Positions 51,829 through 60,131 of a stretch of DNA of 64,000 nt are shown piece by piece. Location: contig JAKASL010000001.1 of NCBI GenBank assembly GCA_021819035.1, positions 1 to 64,000 on the forward strand, given 5' to 3'. The translations under genes were made by a program, and so were the position numbers. Position 1 is the first letter of the stretch. Each line of letters starts with the position of its first letter. The stretch is from an archaeon (GTDB lineage: Archaea > Thermoproteota > Nitrososphaeria > Nitrososphaerales > Gagatemarchaeaceae). Under the pieces are notes generated by a model. That model did not search any database, was not told the DNA's origin, and saw nothing but the letters and a program-made list of their open reading frames with translations.

Positions 51829-52038
51829 AACGACACCGCCTCCGCGGCAGACGGCTTTCGTTCTAAAGCGCGCCAAACGGCCACCTGCGAAGGCGGAAAC
51901 GCTTTGATGAGCGGATGGTTTACCCAGGCGTGCGACAGACGGAGGCCGTTTGCCCGTTGAAGAGGCTCGGTGACGTTCCCCGCTTAAAGCTGGGACATGA
52001 TCCGAGCTCGTCAGAGACGGGCAACATTCCATAACGAG

Positions 52039-52551
52039 GTGAAATGCGGCCTGCACAAAAGGCACGAAAGAATCTACGGTGACTTTGAGCGGTTTCTGTC
52101 CTGCTTCGTCAGCGACCTCAACGACAAGTCCGAAGACGGGTGGTCAGTTCTTGTTGAAGGGAAGCGTGATTCCATCGCTCTGAGGACGCTAGGCTACAAG
52201 GGGCGAATCCTGACGGTCTCAGTTCTAGGTAAGAGTGGTTCCGCTGCCCTTGGCGGGGTGGAAAAGATGGTCATCCTCACAGATATGGACAGAGAAGGCG
52301 CGCTACTCGCGTCGAAATACTCCAGGTCCCTCATCCATGAAGGGTTCGTGACGTCGCTTGGCGAACGAAGTAAGCTCAGGCTAGCGTCTCGGGGGGTTTT
52401 CCTCCAGATTGAGAACTTGGGGAAGTTCGCGAAAGTAGAGGCTAGCAGCCTGGAGCCCGACGGGCCTCCTGGCGTGGCAGAGGGCTTGCATAGACCAGTC
52501 ACTCCTAATCTTCGAAGACGGGTCGGGAAGGACGTCCGCCCCTCCCAATGA
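52039..52551 (+). CDS. Toprim-domain protein, RNase M5/DnaG-related
   Basis: About 170 residues from GTG 52039 (the frame opens at ATG 51997, but GCTTAAAGC at 51981-51989 would place the mRNA start after that ATG). The Toprim signature is complete: L-V-E-G-K-R-D near 40, then I-L-T-D-M-D-R-E-G near 80. It resembles small archaeal Toprim proteins with nuclease or RNA-processing roles. A basic tail follows. dnaG, another Toprim gene, starts about 110 bases downstream. Confidence 0.75.
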   Translation: MKCGLHKRHERIYGDFERFLSCFVSDLNDKSEDGWSVLVEGKRDSIALRTLGYKGRILTVSVLGKSGSAALGGVEKMVILTDMDREGALLASKYSRSLIHEGFVTSLGERSKLRLASRGVFLQIENLGKFAKVEASSLEPDGPPGVAEGLHRPVTPNLRRRVGKDVRPSQ

Positions 52552-52658
52552 GAGCAGAAAAACACGAAGTTTATATCCCCGATAAATTCGGTGGGAACCA
52601 ATTAACGATTAACACCGTTAAGGACGAGTGAACCAGAGATTGGTCGGAGAGAAAGAAA

Positions 52659-53831
52659 TTGCCAGATTCGGGTATAGTAAAGTATCTAGTCAGACTGAGG
52701 TTTGAAGTAGACGGGGTCGTTGAAAGGGCCGACGTGATCGGGGCGATTTTCGGCCAGACCGAGGGTCTCTTCGGCCCTGAGATGAACCTGAACGAGCTTC
52801 AGAAGAGCTGGAAGGTCGGTAGGATAGAGATCAACCTGGAGTCGAAGAACGACCGGACAAGGGGAGAGGTGATCATACCGATGTCAACTGATATCGGCAC
52901 AGCAGCACTGATCGCCGCGGCTGTCGAGAGCGTGGACAAGGTCGGTCCATGCAGCGCGCACTTCAGCGTGGGCAACATCGAAGACGTGAGGGCGGTCAAG
53001 CGCAAGCAGATAGTCGACAGGGCGAAGCTGATTGTAAGGGACTGGAGCTCAAAGACTTCCAGCGAAGGCGAGAACCTTCTCAAGGACGTCACGGAGTCTA
53101 CCAGGAGGGCCAAAGTAATCAGCTACGGGATAGAGAATATTCCGGCAGGCCCAGGCGTGCACTCATCTGACTTGGTCTACCTGGTCGAGGGGCGGGCCGA
53201 CGTAGTGCTCTTCCTGAGGGCAGGTATCGAAAACGTGGTCGCGCTCGAAGGGACCAGCATCCCGGATTCGATAATAGAACTCGGCAAGAAGAAGAGACTG
53301 ATAGCAGTCCTGGATGGTGACAGGGGCGGGGAGCTCATCGAGAAGGAGCTAAATCAAGTGATGCATGTCGAGAAGATAATCCACGCGCCCCAGGGGAAGG
53401 AGGTAGAGGACCTCACTCCGATAGACGTGATCAACTTGCTGAAGGCAGAGAGGGTCGACGCGGCCCAGTTAGTCTCGAGGAGGCAGAAGGCCGCCGAGAG
53501 CGTACCTCCCCCTCAGCATGAGGAAGCGGACGAACCTGTGGTTGTGAAGACCAGGGAACTCTTTCCGGCCCTCAATGGCACGCTGGAGGCGATACTGCTC
53601 GACCAGGGGCTCCAGGAAGTCGGGAGGTTTCCTATCAGCGAGCTGGTGCAGAAGATGGAAGGGACCAACGGCGCCCAGTATCTCATCTTCGACGGGATAG
53701 TGACCCAGCGGCTTGTCGAATCCGCGGCGAGGGTCGGCGTCAAAGGCATCATCGGGCACCGCACGGGCGAGCTCGGACAGATCCCAGAAGACGTCAGGAT
53801 AGGGACTTTCAGGGACCTGGGGCTCGAGTAG
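52659..53831 (+). CDS. dnaG: Archaeal DnaG-type primase
   Basis: 390 residues. N-terminal archaeal DnaG domain (Y-L-V-R-L-R-F-E-V-D-G-V-V-E-R-A-D), then a Toprim domain with L-V-E-G-R-A-D and V-L-D-G-D-R-G-G, and a C-terminal archaeal extension. It synthesises RNA primers and also associates with the archaeal exosome. TTG start with GGAGAG eight bases upstream; TTTATATCC at about 52570-52578 implies a leader of some 60 bases, unusual here where most genes are leaderless. It is followed by pelota after 9 bases. Confidence 0.95.
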   Translation: MPDSGIVKYLVRLRFEVDGVVERADVIGAIFGQTEGLFGPEMNLNELQKSWKVGRIEINLESKNDRTRGEVIIPMSTDIGTAALIAAAVESVDKVGPCSAHFSVGNIEDVRAVKRKQIVDRAKLIVRDWSSKTSSEGENLLKDVTESTRRAKVISYGIENIPAGPGVHSSDLVYLVEGRADVVLFLRAGIENVVALEGTSIPDSIIELGKKKRLIAVLDGDRGGELIEKELNQVMHVEKIIHAPQGKEVEDLTPIDVINLLKAERVDAAQLVSRRQKAAESVPPPQHEEADEPVVVKTRELFPALNGTLEAILLDQGLQEVGRFPISELVQKMEGTNGAQYLIFDGIVTQRLVESAARVGVKGIIGHRTGELGQIPEDVRIGTFRDLGLE

Positions 53832-53840
53832 CCGGGTCAG

Positions 53841-54893
53841 TTGAAAGTCAACGACTTCAATCCCAAGCACGGCTACTGTTCTCTGACCATCGAGTCGTCA
53901 GAGGATCTCTGGACCCTACGGAGGCTCATCGCAAAAGGGGACGTAGTTGTCACCAGTGGATCGAGAGTGGTCAAAAGGGAAGAAGAGTACTCCAGGCCAG
54001 ACAAAGGAGAGCGGGTGAAAGTCACCCTGGCGCTGGTGGTAGACGAGGTGCACCTGGACAGCAGCATCGAACGGATTAGGGTGAGAGGGACCATCACCGA
54101 AGCCAGCGACGAGAGCGTGACGAAGGCGGGTTCACACTCGGTGACCTTGTCACCGGGGCACGCGCTGACGCTAAGGAAACACCGCTGGTCGCAGCTTGAC
54201 ATACGGTTGGTCCGTCCCGTCGAGCAGGACACTAGGTTCATCCTGGTGGCTGTCGACAGGCGCGAGGCCGGGATAGGCTTCCTAGCCGGCTCACACCTCT
54301 CTGTCGCCACGACCATCGAGTCTGGCCTCGGTGGGAAGATGGGCGAGGAGCGAAGTCCTCGCCCCTATCTCTCCAAGGTGGCTGGGACCATCTCCCAACT
54401 TTTCCAGCACGGAGACAGGATCGTCGTGGCCGGCCCCGGCAACTTCAAGAACTCAGTGGCGAACCAAATCAGAGAGGTTCTGAAGTCCGTGGAAGTGAAC
54501 GTGGTTGAAGGTCCCGACCTGACGGGGGGAGACGGGGTTCGGGCCATGATAAAGTCGCCACCCTTCCAAGCGCTTGCCGAGGGGTCAGTGGTCGTGGAAA
54601 TGCAGCGGCTGGTGGGGGAGATAGTGGCGAGGGTTTCCAGAGGTGACCCAAAAGTGGCCTATGCCCTGCCGCGGGTGGCCGAGGCCACATCAGCGGGAGC
54701 CGTGGAGTCGTGCGCGGTGTCAGACGACGTCTTCTCACGGGGAGTAGACGAGTCTCAGCTTGTCGGCATCCTAAACGAGATAGAGGAGAAGGGAGGGCGG
54801 GTTTTCCTGGTCGACTCTTCGATGGAGTTCGGCAAGCAAGTCTCTTCGTTCGGGGGCATCGCGGCTCTCCTCAGATATGCCCTCAGAGCTTGA
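53841..54893 (+). CDS. pelA: mRNA surveillance protein pelota (Dom34)
   Basis: 350 residues with the three Pelota domains: a Sm-like N-domain (N-P-K-H-G-Y-C-S-L-T-I-E-S-S-E-D-L-W), a middle domain with G-P-G-N-F-K and a C-terminal L7Ae-like domain. The start is TTG 53841. It enters stalled ribosomes with aEF1A and ABCE1. The close neighbour of dnaG suggests one transcript for RNA quality control. Confidence 0.94.
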   Translation: MKVNDFNPKHGYCSLTIESSEDLWTLRRLIAKGDVVVTSGSRVVKREEEYSRPDKGERVKVTLALVVDEVHLDSSIERIRVRGTITEASDESVTKAGSHSVTLSPGHALTLRKHRWSQLDIRLVRPVEQDTRFILVAVDRREAGIGFLAGSHLSVATTIESGLGGKMGEERSPRPYLSKVAGTISQLFQHGDRIVVAGPGNFKNSVANQIREVLKSVEVNVVEGPDLTGGDGVRAMIKSPPFQALAEGSVVVEMQRLVGEIVARVSRGDPKVAYALPRVAEATSAGAVESCAVSDDVFSRGVDESQLVGILNEIEEKGGRVFLVDSSMEFGKQVSSFGGIAALLRYALRA

Positions 54894-55149
54894 CTAACCA
54901 TGGGACCACAAACTCTGAGATGATGGCGAGCGCCAAGCCTCCTTTGATCAGATCCTTCCCGAGCCTCTGGGCGACATGCGAATAGTAGAGGAGGATACCG
55001 ACTATCAGGAGGGAGACGTAAACAATTCTCATCAGGTCTATTACTGTGGTGTCGACGATTGAAAGGAGAAAGGTCATCGACGACACGAACTGCTGGGCGA
55101 ACTGCTGAATCTGAGGCTCGACCCCGCCCAGGGGCTGCAGGCTCGACAT
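54883..55149 (-). CDS. Small membrane protein (about 88 aa)
   Basis: Two hydrophobic segments (about 38-56 and 69-86) after a polar start with P-Q-I-Q-Q-F-A-Q-Q-F. GTTAAATATGG at about 55167-55178 is a TATA box 20-25 bases before the ATG at 55147-55149 (a TTG lies directly before it). Membrane protein of unknown role, convergent with pelota by 11 bases. Confidence 0.65.
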   Translation of the reverse strand: MSSLQPLGGVEPQIQQFAQQFVSSMTFLLSIVDTTVIDLMRIVYVSLLIVGILLYYSHVAQRLGKDLIKGGLALAIISEFVVPWLVKL

Positions 55150-55228
55150 CAAATGACAGCCTGAGTTCCATATTTAACGCGCCCTCCGCACCTTCTCGCA
55201 AGGTGCCCTGAGCTCTCTCTGCGTGCCT

Positions 55229-56509
55229 TCAGCCGAACAAGTAGACGTAGAAGTATGGTCCCGCGATTATCGCGAGCAGGAAGATCAACATAGCCATCGT
55301 CGCACCCATGGTGATTCTCATGGTGCCAGCTTCGGACAGGCGGCCCCTTCCCAGCGCCTCGACCCCGACGCCGAACGCCTGGCCACCGTCGAGCGGAAAG
55401 ATTGGGAGCGAGTTAAAAATAGCGAGATTGAAGTTGAGGAAGAAAAGCCAATAGAGCACGTTGGCTATAGGGACCAAGGCGCTCCCTAGCGGAGAGACAT
55501 AGAACACCGAGTCCGAGTTCGAAAACGGCACCGCCTGCTGGCAGTTCCCGATCTCTAACGTTGGGATGCACCCGATGTATAGCAGAGGGTCTCCGAGGAC
55601 GTTGGTGTAGCTCGAGACGGCAGAACGGAGGTTCGCCTCTGAGACCGAGTCCACTCCGATGTAGGGGTAGCTAGCCAGTGTCTGGTTGGTTCTCGTGTCT
55701 ATAATCTTCATGCAGCAGACGAGCTTGATGTTGTCGATTTCTATGGTCTGGCCGTGTCGGTAGACTGTAAAATTGATCGTCTGACCTGCTGTCAGGTTCG
55801 TGCTCGGACCGAGTATCGCGTCGAGGTTGGTTATTGGCTTCCCGTCGACCGCTGTCACTATGTCCCCGGGATGCACCCCCTGGGCGTACGCCGGGGTCCC
55901 TTGGCCGACCGCTGTTATCGCGGCCCCATTGACTACTGGAGACATGGTGCTGACAACGCCAACGAGAAGGAGCAGGCAGAGCACTGCCAGCACCAGGTTG
56001 GTCCCCGCCCCTGCCGCTAAGACTCTGGCCGAGTGCCTCTTGGGAGCCTGCTTGATCGCCGATTCTTCGATGTCGACAAAAGCGCCGATTGGTATCACGA
56101 AGAAGAGCAGGATAAGCCCGGAGTTCTTCACCGGGATGCCGAGACTTCGAGCTATCACCCCATGGGCGCCTTCGTGGACAATCATGCCGATGACCAATGC
56201 AATCCATCCGTACAGGATGGGAATGTATGGGTTCAGCCCAGGTATCCCGAGGTTGACCAGGGGACCGAGGCTCACGATGCCTTGGGCTATCTGGGGACCC
56301 CTCGAAGAAATCAGCCCCCTAAATACGCTGATAAAAATGAAGAAGGCGACCCCCGCCGAGACGGGCATCAGATAGAGCAAAAGCCAGCTCATCGGCTTTG
56401 CGATGCGGCTGCGCCCCATCCAGTCCATCGCAGTGAGGAACCTCCTGGTCCTGAGCATCAGCACAACACCATAATGTAGCTCGAACCGCTTGAAGTTCTC
56501 CTGCCCCAT
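55229..56509 (-). CDS. Site-2 protease (M50) with PDZ domain
   Basis: 426 residues. H-E-G-A-H in helix (about 111-115) is the zinc motif, a PDZ domain with P-A-Y-A-Q-G-V-H-P-G-D-I-V lies in the middle, and N-S-L-P-I-F-P-L-D-G-G supplies the third ligand. About six membrane helices. These RseP-like proteases cleave membrane-anchored regulators or signal peptides. The start is ATG at 56507-56509, divergent from the thiolase gene. Confidence 0.92.
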   Translation of the reverse strand: MGQENFKRFELHYGVVLMLRTRRFLTAMDWMGRSRIAKPMSWLLLYLMPVSAGVAFFIFISVFRGLISSRGPQIAQGIVSLGPLVNLGIPGLNPYIPILYGWIALVIGMIVHEGAHGVIARSLGIPVKNSGLILLFFVIPIGAFVDIEESAIKQAPKRHSARVLAAGAGTNLVLAVLCLLLLVGVVSTMSPVVNGAAITAVGQGTPAYAQGVHPGDIVTAVDGKPITNLDAILGPSTNLTAGQTINFTVYRHGQTIEIDNIKLVCCMKIIDTRTNQTLASYPYIGVDSVSEANLRSAVSSYTNVLGDPLLYIGCIPTLEIGNCQQAVPFSNSDSVFYVSPLGSALVPIANVLYWLFFLNFNLAIFNSLPIFPLDGGQAFGVGVEALGRGRLSEAGTMRITMGATMAMLIFLLAIIAGPYFYVYLFG

Positions 56510-56581
56510 TTTGAGGGCACCGAGGGCGTTCTCGCTTTAAGCATTGATACCTTAAATCGACCCGGTCTCTGTTTCCGCCGA

Positions 56582-57538
56582 ATGGCCGGGTGCTCAATCT
56601 GCGGAGGGAAGCCGTTCTATACAAGGCGCTACTCCGGCGAGGTCCTCTGCGTCTCTTGCTTCGATGTCTCTGTTGTCGAGAAGACCCGCAGAACCATCTC
56701 GAAGTACAAGATGATAGGACCACGGGAGAAGGTGGCAGTCGCAGTCTCCGGGGGGAAAGACAGTCTTTCGTTACTCAAAGTGCTCGTCGGACTCTACGCT
56801 TCCAGAGGGAACAGCATTGTGGCGGTCTCTGTTGACGAAGGGGTTGCTGGATATAGAGACGAAGCGCTGTCCCACGCTCGTTCGCTCGCGAGCGAGCTTG
56901 GGGTCAAACACCTTGTCGTCTCCTACAAAGAGATGTTTGGGTTCTCTCTCGACGAGGCCCTGGATTGGAAGGAAGAGCGCGAAGCGTCTTCCTGTAGCTT
57001 CTGTGGAGTCTTCAGGCGCAGGGCAATAGACGAGGCGGCCCGGATGGCCGGGGCATCGGTCGTGGCGACGGCCCATAACCTCGACGACTTCGTTCAAACG
57101 TTCATGATGAACCTTATGCATGGAGACGTTACTAGACTCGGATGGCTCGACCCACGCCACACCGACGTCTCGTTCCCTTTGAGGAGAGTCAAGCCATTCA
57201 TGGAGCTCTATGAGGAAGAGGTAGCCCTCTACGCCCACCAGGCAGGGGTCCCCCTTCAAAGCGTGAGCTGTCCCTATATGCACGAGGGGCTCAGGAGCGA
57301 AGTCAGGGACTATCTCAACATCATGGAGGCGAACCACCCGGGCCTCAAGAACGTCCTCCTCCGCAGCAGCCTTGACGTGATTTCTCATTACGCAGTCAAC
57401 AGCGAGAAACACTCTGTCCCCTGCACGAAGTGCGGAAGGCCTTCGTCCAGCGGCCTTTGCAGCGTGTGCAGGATGAAGGCGACCGTGGAGGAACACGTTA
57501 AAAGCCGAGCTGAGCCTAGTGCCCTCGGCGGTGGGTAG
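56582..57538 (+). CDS. TtuA/NcsA-like tRNA thiolase
   Basis: 318 residues. Zinc fingers at both ends (C-S-I-C-G-G and C-V-S-C near the start; C-T-K-C-G and C-S-V-C near the end) flank a PP-loop domain with V-S-G-G-K-D-S-L at 54-61 and C-S-F-C-G-V, whose Cys bind the iron-sulfur cluster or thiol. The family (TIGR00269) makes 2-thiouridine at position 54 or 34 of tRNA; which position cannot be told here. The SRP RNA gene begins at or just within its stop codon. Confidence 0.9.
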   Translation: MAGCSICGGKPFYTRRYSGEVLCVSCFDVSVVEKTRRTISKYKMIGPREKVAVAVSGGKDSLSLLKVLVGLYASRGNSIVAVSVDEGVAGYRDEALSHARSLASELGVKHLVVSYKEMFGFSLDEALDWKEEREASSCSFCGVFRRRAIDEAARMAGASVVATAHNLDDFVQTFMMNLMHGDVTRLGWLDPRHTDVSFPLRRVKPFMELYEEEVALYAHQAGVPLQSVSCPYMHEGLRSEVRDYLNIMEANHPGLKNVLLRSSLDVISHYAVNSEKHSVPCTKCGRPSSSGLCSVCRMKATVEEHVKSRAEPSALGGG

Positions 57539-57850
57539 GGTCCGGGGGATAGCCGTCCTCGCTAAGCTGAAACCGGCTTTACGCAGCGGCCAGCAACCCT
57601 CGGGTAAAACCATCTTCCTCGTCACCCGCGTCGGGCTGGGGAGACGAACTCACGCCGGGGTGGGCGGTCATGAGGGGCAGCCCTCTCGAAGGAGAGGGTC
57701 TGACTCTTGATTGCCGAACCGGGCGAGGTCCGGGAGGGAGCAGCCCTATGGCGACGTGGCCACGCTGCCCCGTCTACGTGGGGGATTCCCGACTCGGCGA
57801 GAAGGGATCGGAGAGCGATGGTGAACTCCGAGGGAACCGCCGCCGCTCAC
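57525..57850 (+). ncRNA. Signal recognition particle (7S) RNA
   Basis: Helix 8, the SRP54 site, is visible as GGCGAGGTCCGGGAGGGAGCAGCCC (57722 on) with the GGAG-type asymmetric loop. About 200 bases upstream and 100 downstream form the long paired arms. The 5' GGCGGTGGG (57527-57535) and 3' CCGCCGCCGC ends can pair. A TATA-like GTTAAAA at 57497-57503 would start the RNA near 57525, inside the last codons of the thiolase gene, and a T6 run at 57851-57856 ends it. The RNA is the scaffold of archaeal SRP. Confidence 0.88.
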
Positions 57851-57860
57851 TTTTTTAACA
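57851..57860 (+). promoter_or_regulatory. T-run shared by SRP RNA end and tRNA-Ser promoter
   Basis: TTTTTTAACA. As a T-run it is placed to end SRP RNA transcription; as TTTTTTAA it is a TATA-like box 25-30 bases before the tRNA-Ser 5' end (57885). Confidence 0.5.
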
Positions 57861-57884
57861 CTCTGGATTCGCTGGTCACCTTGC

Positions 57885-58017
57885 GCAGGGGTAGCCTAGA
57901 GTCCTGGACGGGGAGCCTGGTAAGGCGCAGCCTGATGGGCGCAAGCTTGCTAAGCCTGTGTCTCTAACGGGACTCGTGGGTTCGAATCCCGGAAGGGCGG
58001 AATTCCCACCCCCTGCG
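57885..58017 (+). tRNA. tRNA-Ser(GCU) with three introns
   Basis: Acceptor GCAGGGG (57885-57891) pairs with CCCCTGC (58010-58016), discriminator G (58017), as for Ser. Three insertions must be removed to get a tRNA: 16 bases in the D-loop (57900-57915, with a GTC/GAC hairpin) to give GCCTAGCCTGGTAAGGC; 14 bases in the 5' anticodon stem (57931-57944) to give CAGGC-TTGCTAA-GCCTG, anticodon GCU; and about 17 bases in the T-arm (57988-58004) to give GTGGG-TTCGAAT-CCCAC. The long variable arm GTCTC-TAAC-GGGAC confirms Ser. Mature length 86. Intron edges may slide by a base or two. Confidence 0.85.
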
Positions 58018-58088
58018 CCTCACTCTGGAACTATGGCAATCAGTGGCTCCTGAGTATAAGTCTACGACTTTCGAAGCGCCCCGACGGG

Positions 58089-59366
58089 TCAGCCGAGGTC
58101 TTTGCCCGCATAGCGAACCTTAGACTCCAGCTCTTCTTCGATCCGAAGTAGCTCGTTGTACTTCGCCACCCTCTCGCCCCTTGCGGGGGCGCCCGTCTTG
58201 ATGAAGTCCGTCGCGAACGCCGTCGCGAGGTGCGCGATGAAAGAGTCTTCGGTGTCGCCCGACCGGTGCGAGACGATAGCAGTCCATCCTGCCTTGCGGG
58301 CGAGTCCGATGGCGTCCTCGGTCTCGGAAACGGTGCCTATCTGGTTAAGCTTGATCAGGACTGCATTGGTCGCCTTTTCCTCGATACCCAATTTCATCCT
58401 CGCCACGTTTGTCACGTAGATGTCGTCGCCGATCACCTTGGTCTTCCCCCCCAGCCTCTTGGTTATCGACGCGAACGCTTCGAACGCTTCTTCCTGGAAT
58501 GGGTCCTCAATCGTGAGGAGGGCGAACTCGTCCCTCAACCGCGCATAGTAGTCTTCCAGTGCGCCTTCGCTCATCGTTTTGCCGTCCATCTTATAGCTCC
58601 TGTCCTTCTCATCATAGAAGGTAGAAGACGCAGCGTCAACGCCTAACCTGACGTCCTCTTCGCCGTAGCCTGAAGCCGAAACCGCCTTCTTTATGGACAC
58701 AAGCGCATCGCGGGTCAGCCTAAGCGGCGGGGCGAACCCTCCTTCGTCGCCTACGTTGATGGCACTCCTCCCGTGCTCCGACAAGAGAATCGACTTCAGC
58801 GATTGGTAAACTTCAGATCCCATGCGGATTGCCTCGGCGCAAGACGACGCCCCTACGGGCTCGATGAGGAATTCCTGAATCGCCAGGTTGTTCCCCGCAT
58901 GTTCTCCTCCATTGATAACGTTCATCATCGGCACAGGGAGGGTGTACCGGTCTGACTTTCTGAGCTGGGCAAAGAGGCTAGCCATGTTTGAATTGGCTGC
59001 AGCCCTCGCCGAGGCCATGGAGACGGCGAGTATCGCGTTGGCTCCCAGTCTGCTCTTGTCTTGTGTGCCGTCCAAGGAAATCATCTTCTGGTCCAGGCCG
59101 CGCTGGTCATCCACTCTGAGGCCCAGGAGCCCGCGTCGGAGCACCCCGTTGACGTTGGCCACAGCCTTCATGACTCCCTTGCCATGGAACTCTTCGCCAC
59201 CATCCCTGAGCTCGAGTGCCTCGTGCTTCCCCTTAGAGGCCCCGGAGGGGACGCTGGCCCTCCCCATGGCTCTACTCGTTGTGACCTCTGCCTCCACGGT
59301 CGGATTTCCGCGCGAGTCCAGAACCTGTCTCGCTCTGATTTCTAAGATGGTTGTCCTGCTCGCCAT
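58089..59366 (-). CDS. eno: Enolase
   Basis: 425 residues. S-R-G-N-P-T-V-E near 19, metal Asp in G-V-D-A-A-S, E-D-P-F in the third strand and L-I-K-L-N-Q-I-G-T, S-H-R-S-G-D-T near the end. It interconverts 2-phosphoglycerate and phosphoenolpyruvate. There is no leader or partner gene; tRNA-Val lies 95 bases upstream on the other strand. Confidence 0.96.
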   Translation of the reverse strand: MASRTTILEIRARQVLDSRGNPTVEAEVTTSRAMGRASVPSGASKGKHEALELRDGGEEFHGKGVMKAVANVNGVLRRGLLGLRVDDQRGLDQKMISLDGTQDKSRLGANAILAVSMASARAAANSNMASLFAQLRKSDRYTLPVPMMNVINGGEHAGNNLAIQEFLIEPVGASSCAEAIRMGSEVYQSLKSILLSEHGRSAINVGDEGGFAPPLRLTRDALVSIKKAVSASGYGEEDVRLGVDAASSTFYDEKDRSYKMDGKTMSEGALEDYYARLRDEFALLTIEDPFQEEAFEAFASITKRLGGKTKVIGDDIYVTNVARMKLGIEEKATNAVLIKLNQIGTVSETEDAIGLARKAGWTAIVSHRSGDTEDSFIAHLATAFATDFIKTGAPARGERVAKYNELLRIEEELESKVRYAGKDLG

Positions 59367-59460
59367 GAGTCCTCCCCATAGGCGCCACCGAGGTGCGTTA
59401 AAACCTGCTCCCGATTTTGGTCTCCAAGGCTTATTACACGTCGAAATCCCGGTTGAAAAC

Positions 59461-59551
59461 GGGCCGGTCGTCTAGCCTGGTCAGGACGTCGCCCTTACAC
59501 GGCGAAACGCACAGCGCGCCATGGTCGGTGGTTCGAATCCGCCCCGGCCCA
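59461..59551 (+). tRNA. tRNA-Val(UAC) with variable-loop intron
   Basis: Acceptor GGGCCGG (59461-59467) pairs with CCGGCCC (59544-59550), discriminator A. Anticodon stem TCGCC/GGCGA with loop CTTACAC, anticodon UAC. T-arm GGTGG-TTCGAAT-CCGCC. Between the anticodon stem and T-stem there are 21 bases where 5 are expected: removing about 16 (59507-59522) leaves AGGTC, a normal archaeal variable loop. So a non-canonical intron sits at position 44/45. CCA is not encoded. Confidence 0.88.
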
Positions 59552-59618
59552 TCTCAGCGAATGCCACTGAAGCTACCCTCGAACGGTTATCTATCCTAGG
59601 GCTCCAGCCCCGCTAGAG

Positions 59619-60131
59619 ATGCCTAATTTCAGGTACATCAGCTGGTCTGAGTACGGCAACCTGGCCGAGGCACTAGCAGAGAAGGTCAGAGCCAACGGAA
59701 AACACTATGACCTCGTGGTGGGCATCGCTCGGGGAGGCATCCCGGTGGCTATGGTCGTGTCAGACCACCTGAACGTAAAGATAGATTTCGTGAACGTCAA
59801 GTCGTATAACAACATCGGCCAACGGACCGCTCCTCGGATCCTCTCCACCCTAGTGGAGGGGGTCGAGGGGAAGGACGTTCTGCTGGTAGACGACCTTGTG
59901 GACCAGGGAGACACCATCGTTTTCCTCAGGAAATACCTTGAAGATCAGCTACCCAGGTCTCTAGAGACCGCTGTGATGTTCAAGAAGCCCTGGAGCAGGG
60001 CGGAGCCCGACTACTTCTTGGAAGTCGTCAGCGAGTGGATAGTCTTCCCCTTTGAGCTGGGTGAGGTCGGCCGGCAGAGGACCGAAATGGAGGATAAGGG
60101 AAGTAGGGGCCAGCTGCCTAGAAAAGAGTAG
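59619..60131 (+). CDS. Purine-type phosphoribosyltransferase
   Basis: 170 residues. V-G-I-A-R-G-G-I-P near 34-42 and the PRPP loop V-L-L-V-D-D-L-V-D-Q-G-D-T near 87-99 place it in the type I PRTase family, of the xanthine/hypoxanthine kind. It would salvage a base with PRPP; the base cannot be told. It overlaps the convergent Nramp gene by 14 bases. The C-terminal tail is charged. Confidence 0.85.
   Translation: MPNFRYISWSEYGNLAEALAEKVRANGKHYDLVVGIARGGIPVAMVVSDHLNVKIDFVNVKSYNNIGQRTAPRILSTLVEGVEGKDVLLVDDLVDQGDTIVFLRKYLEDQLPRSLETAVMFKKPWSRAEPDYFLEVVSEWIVFPFELGEVGRQRTEMEDKGSRGQLPRKE

Noticed and set aside
56771-57625. 284-codon minus-strand frame
   Set aside because: Antisense to the tRNA thiolase gene, whose motifs are complete, and to the SRP RNA start.
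57670-57967. Two plus frames over the stable RNAs
   Set aside because: They lie within SRP RNA and tRNA-Ser; no protein is expected.
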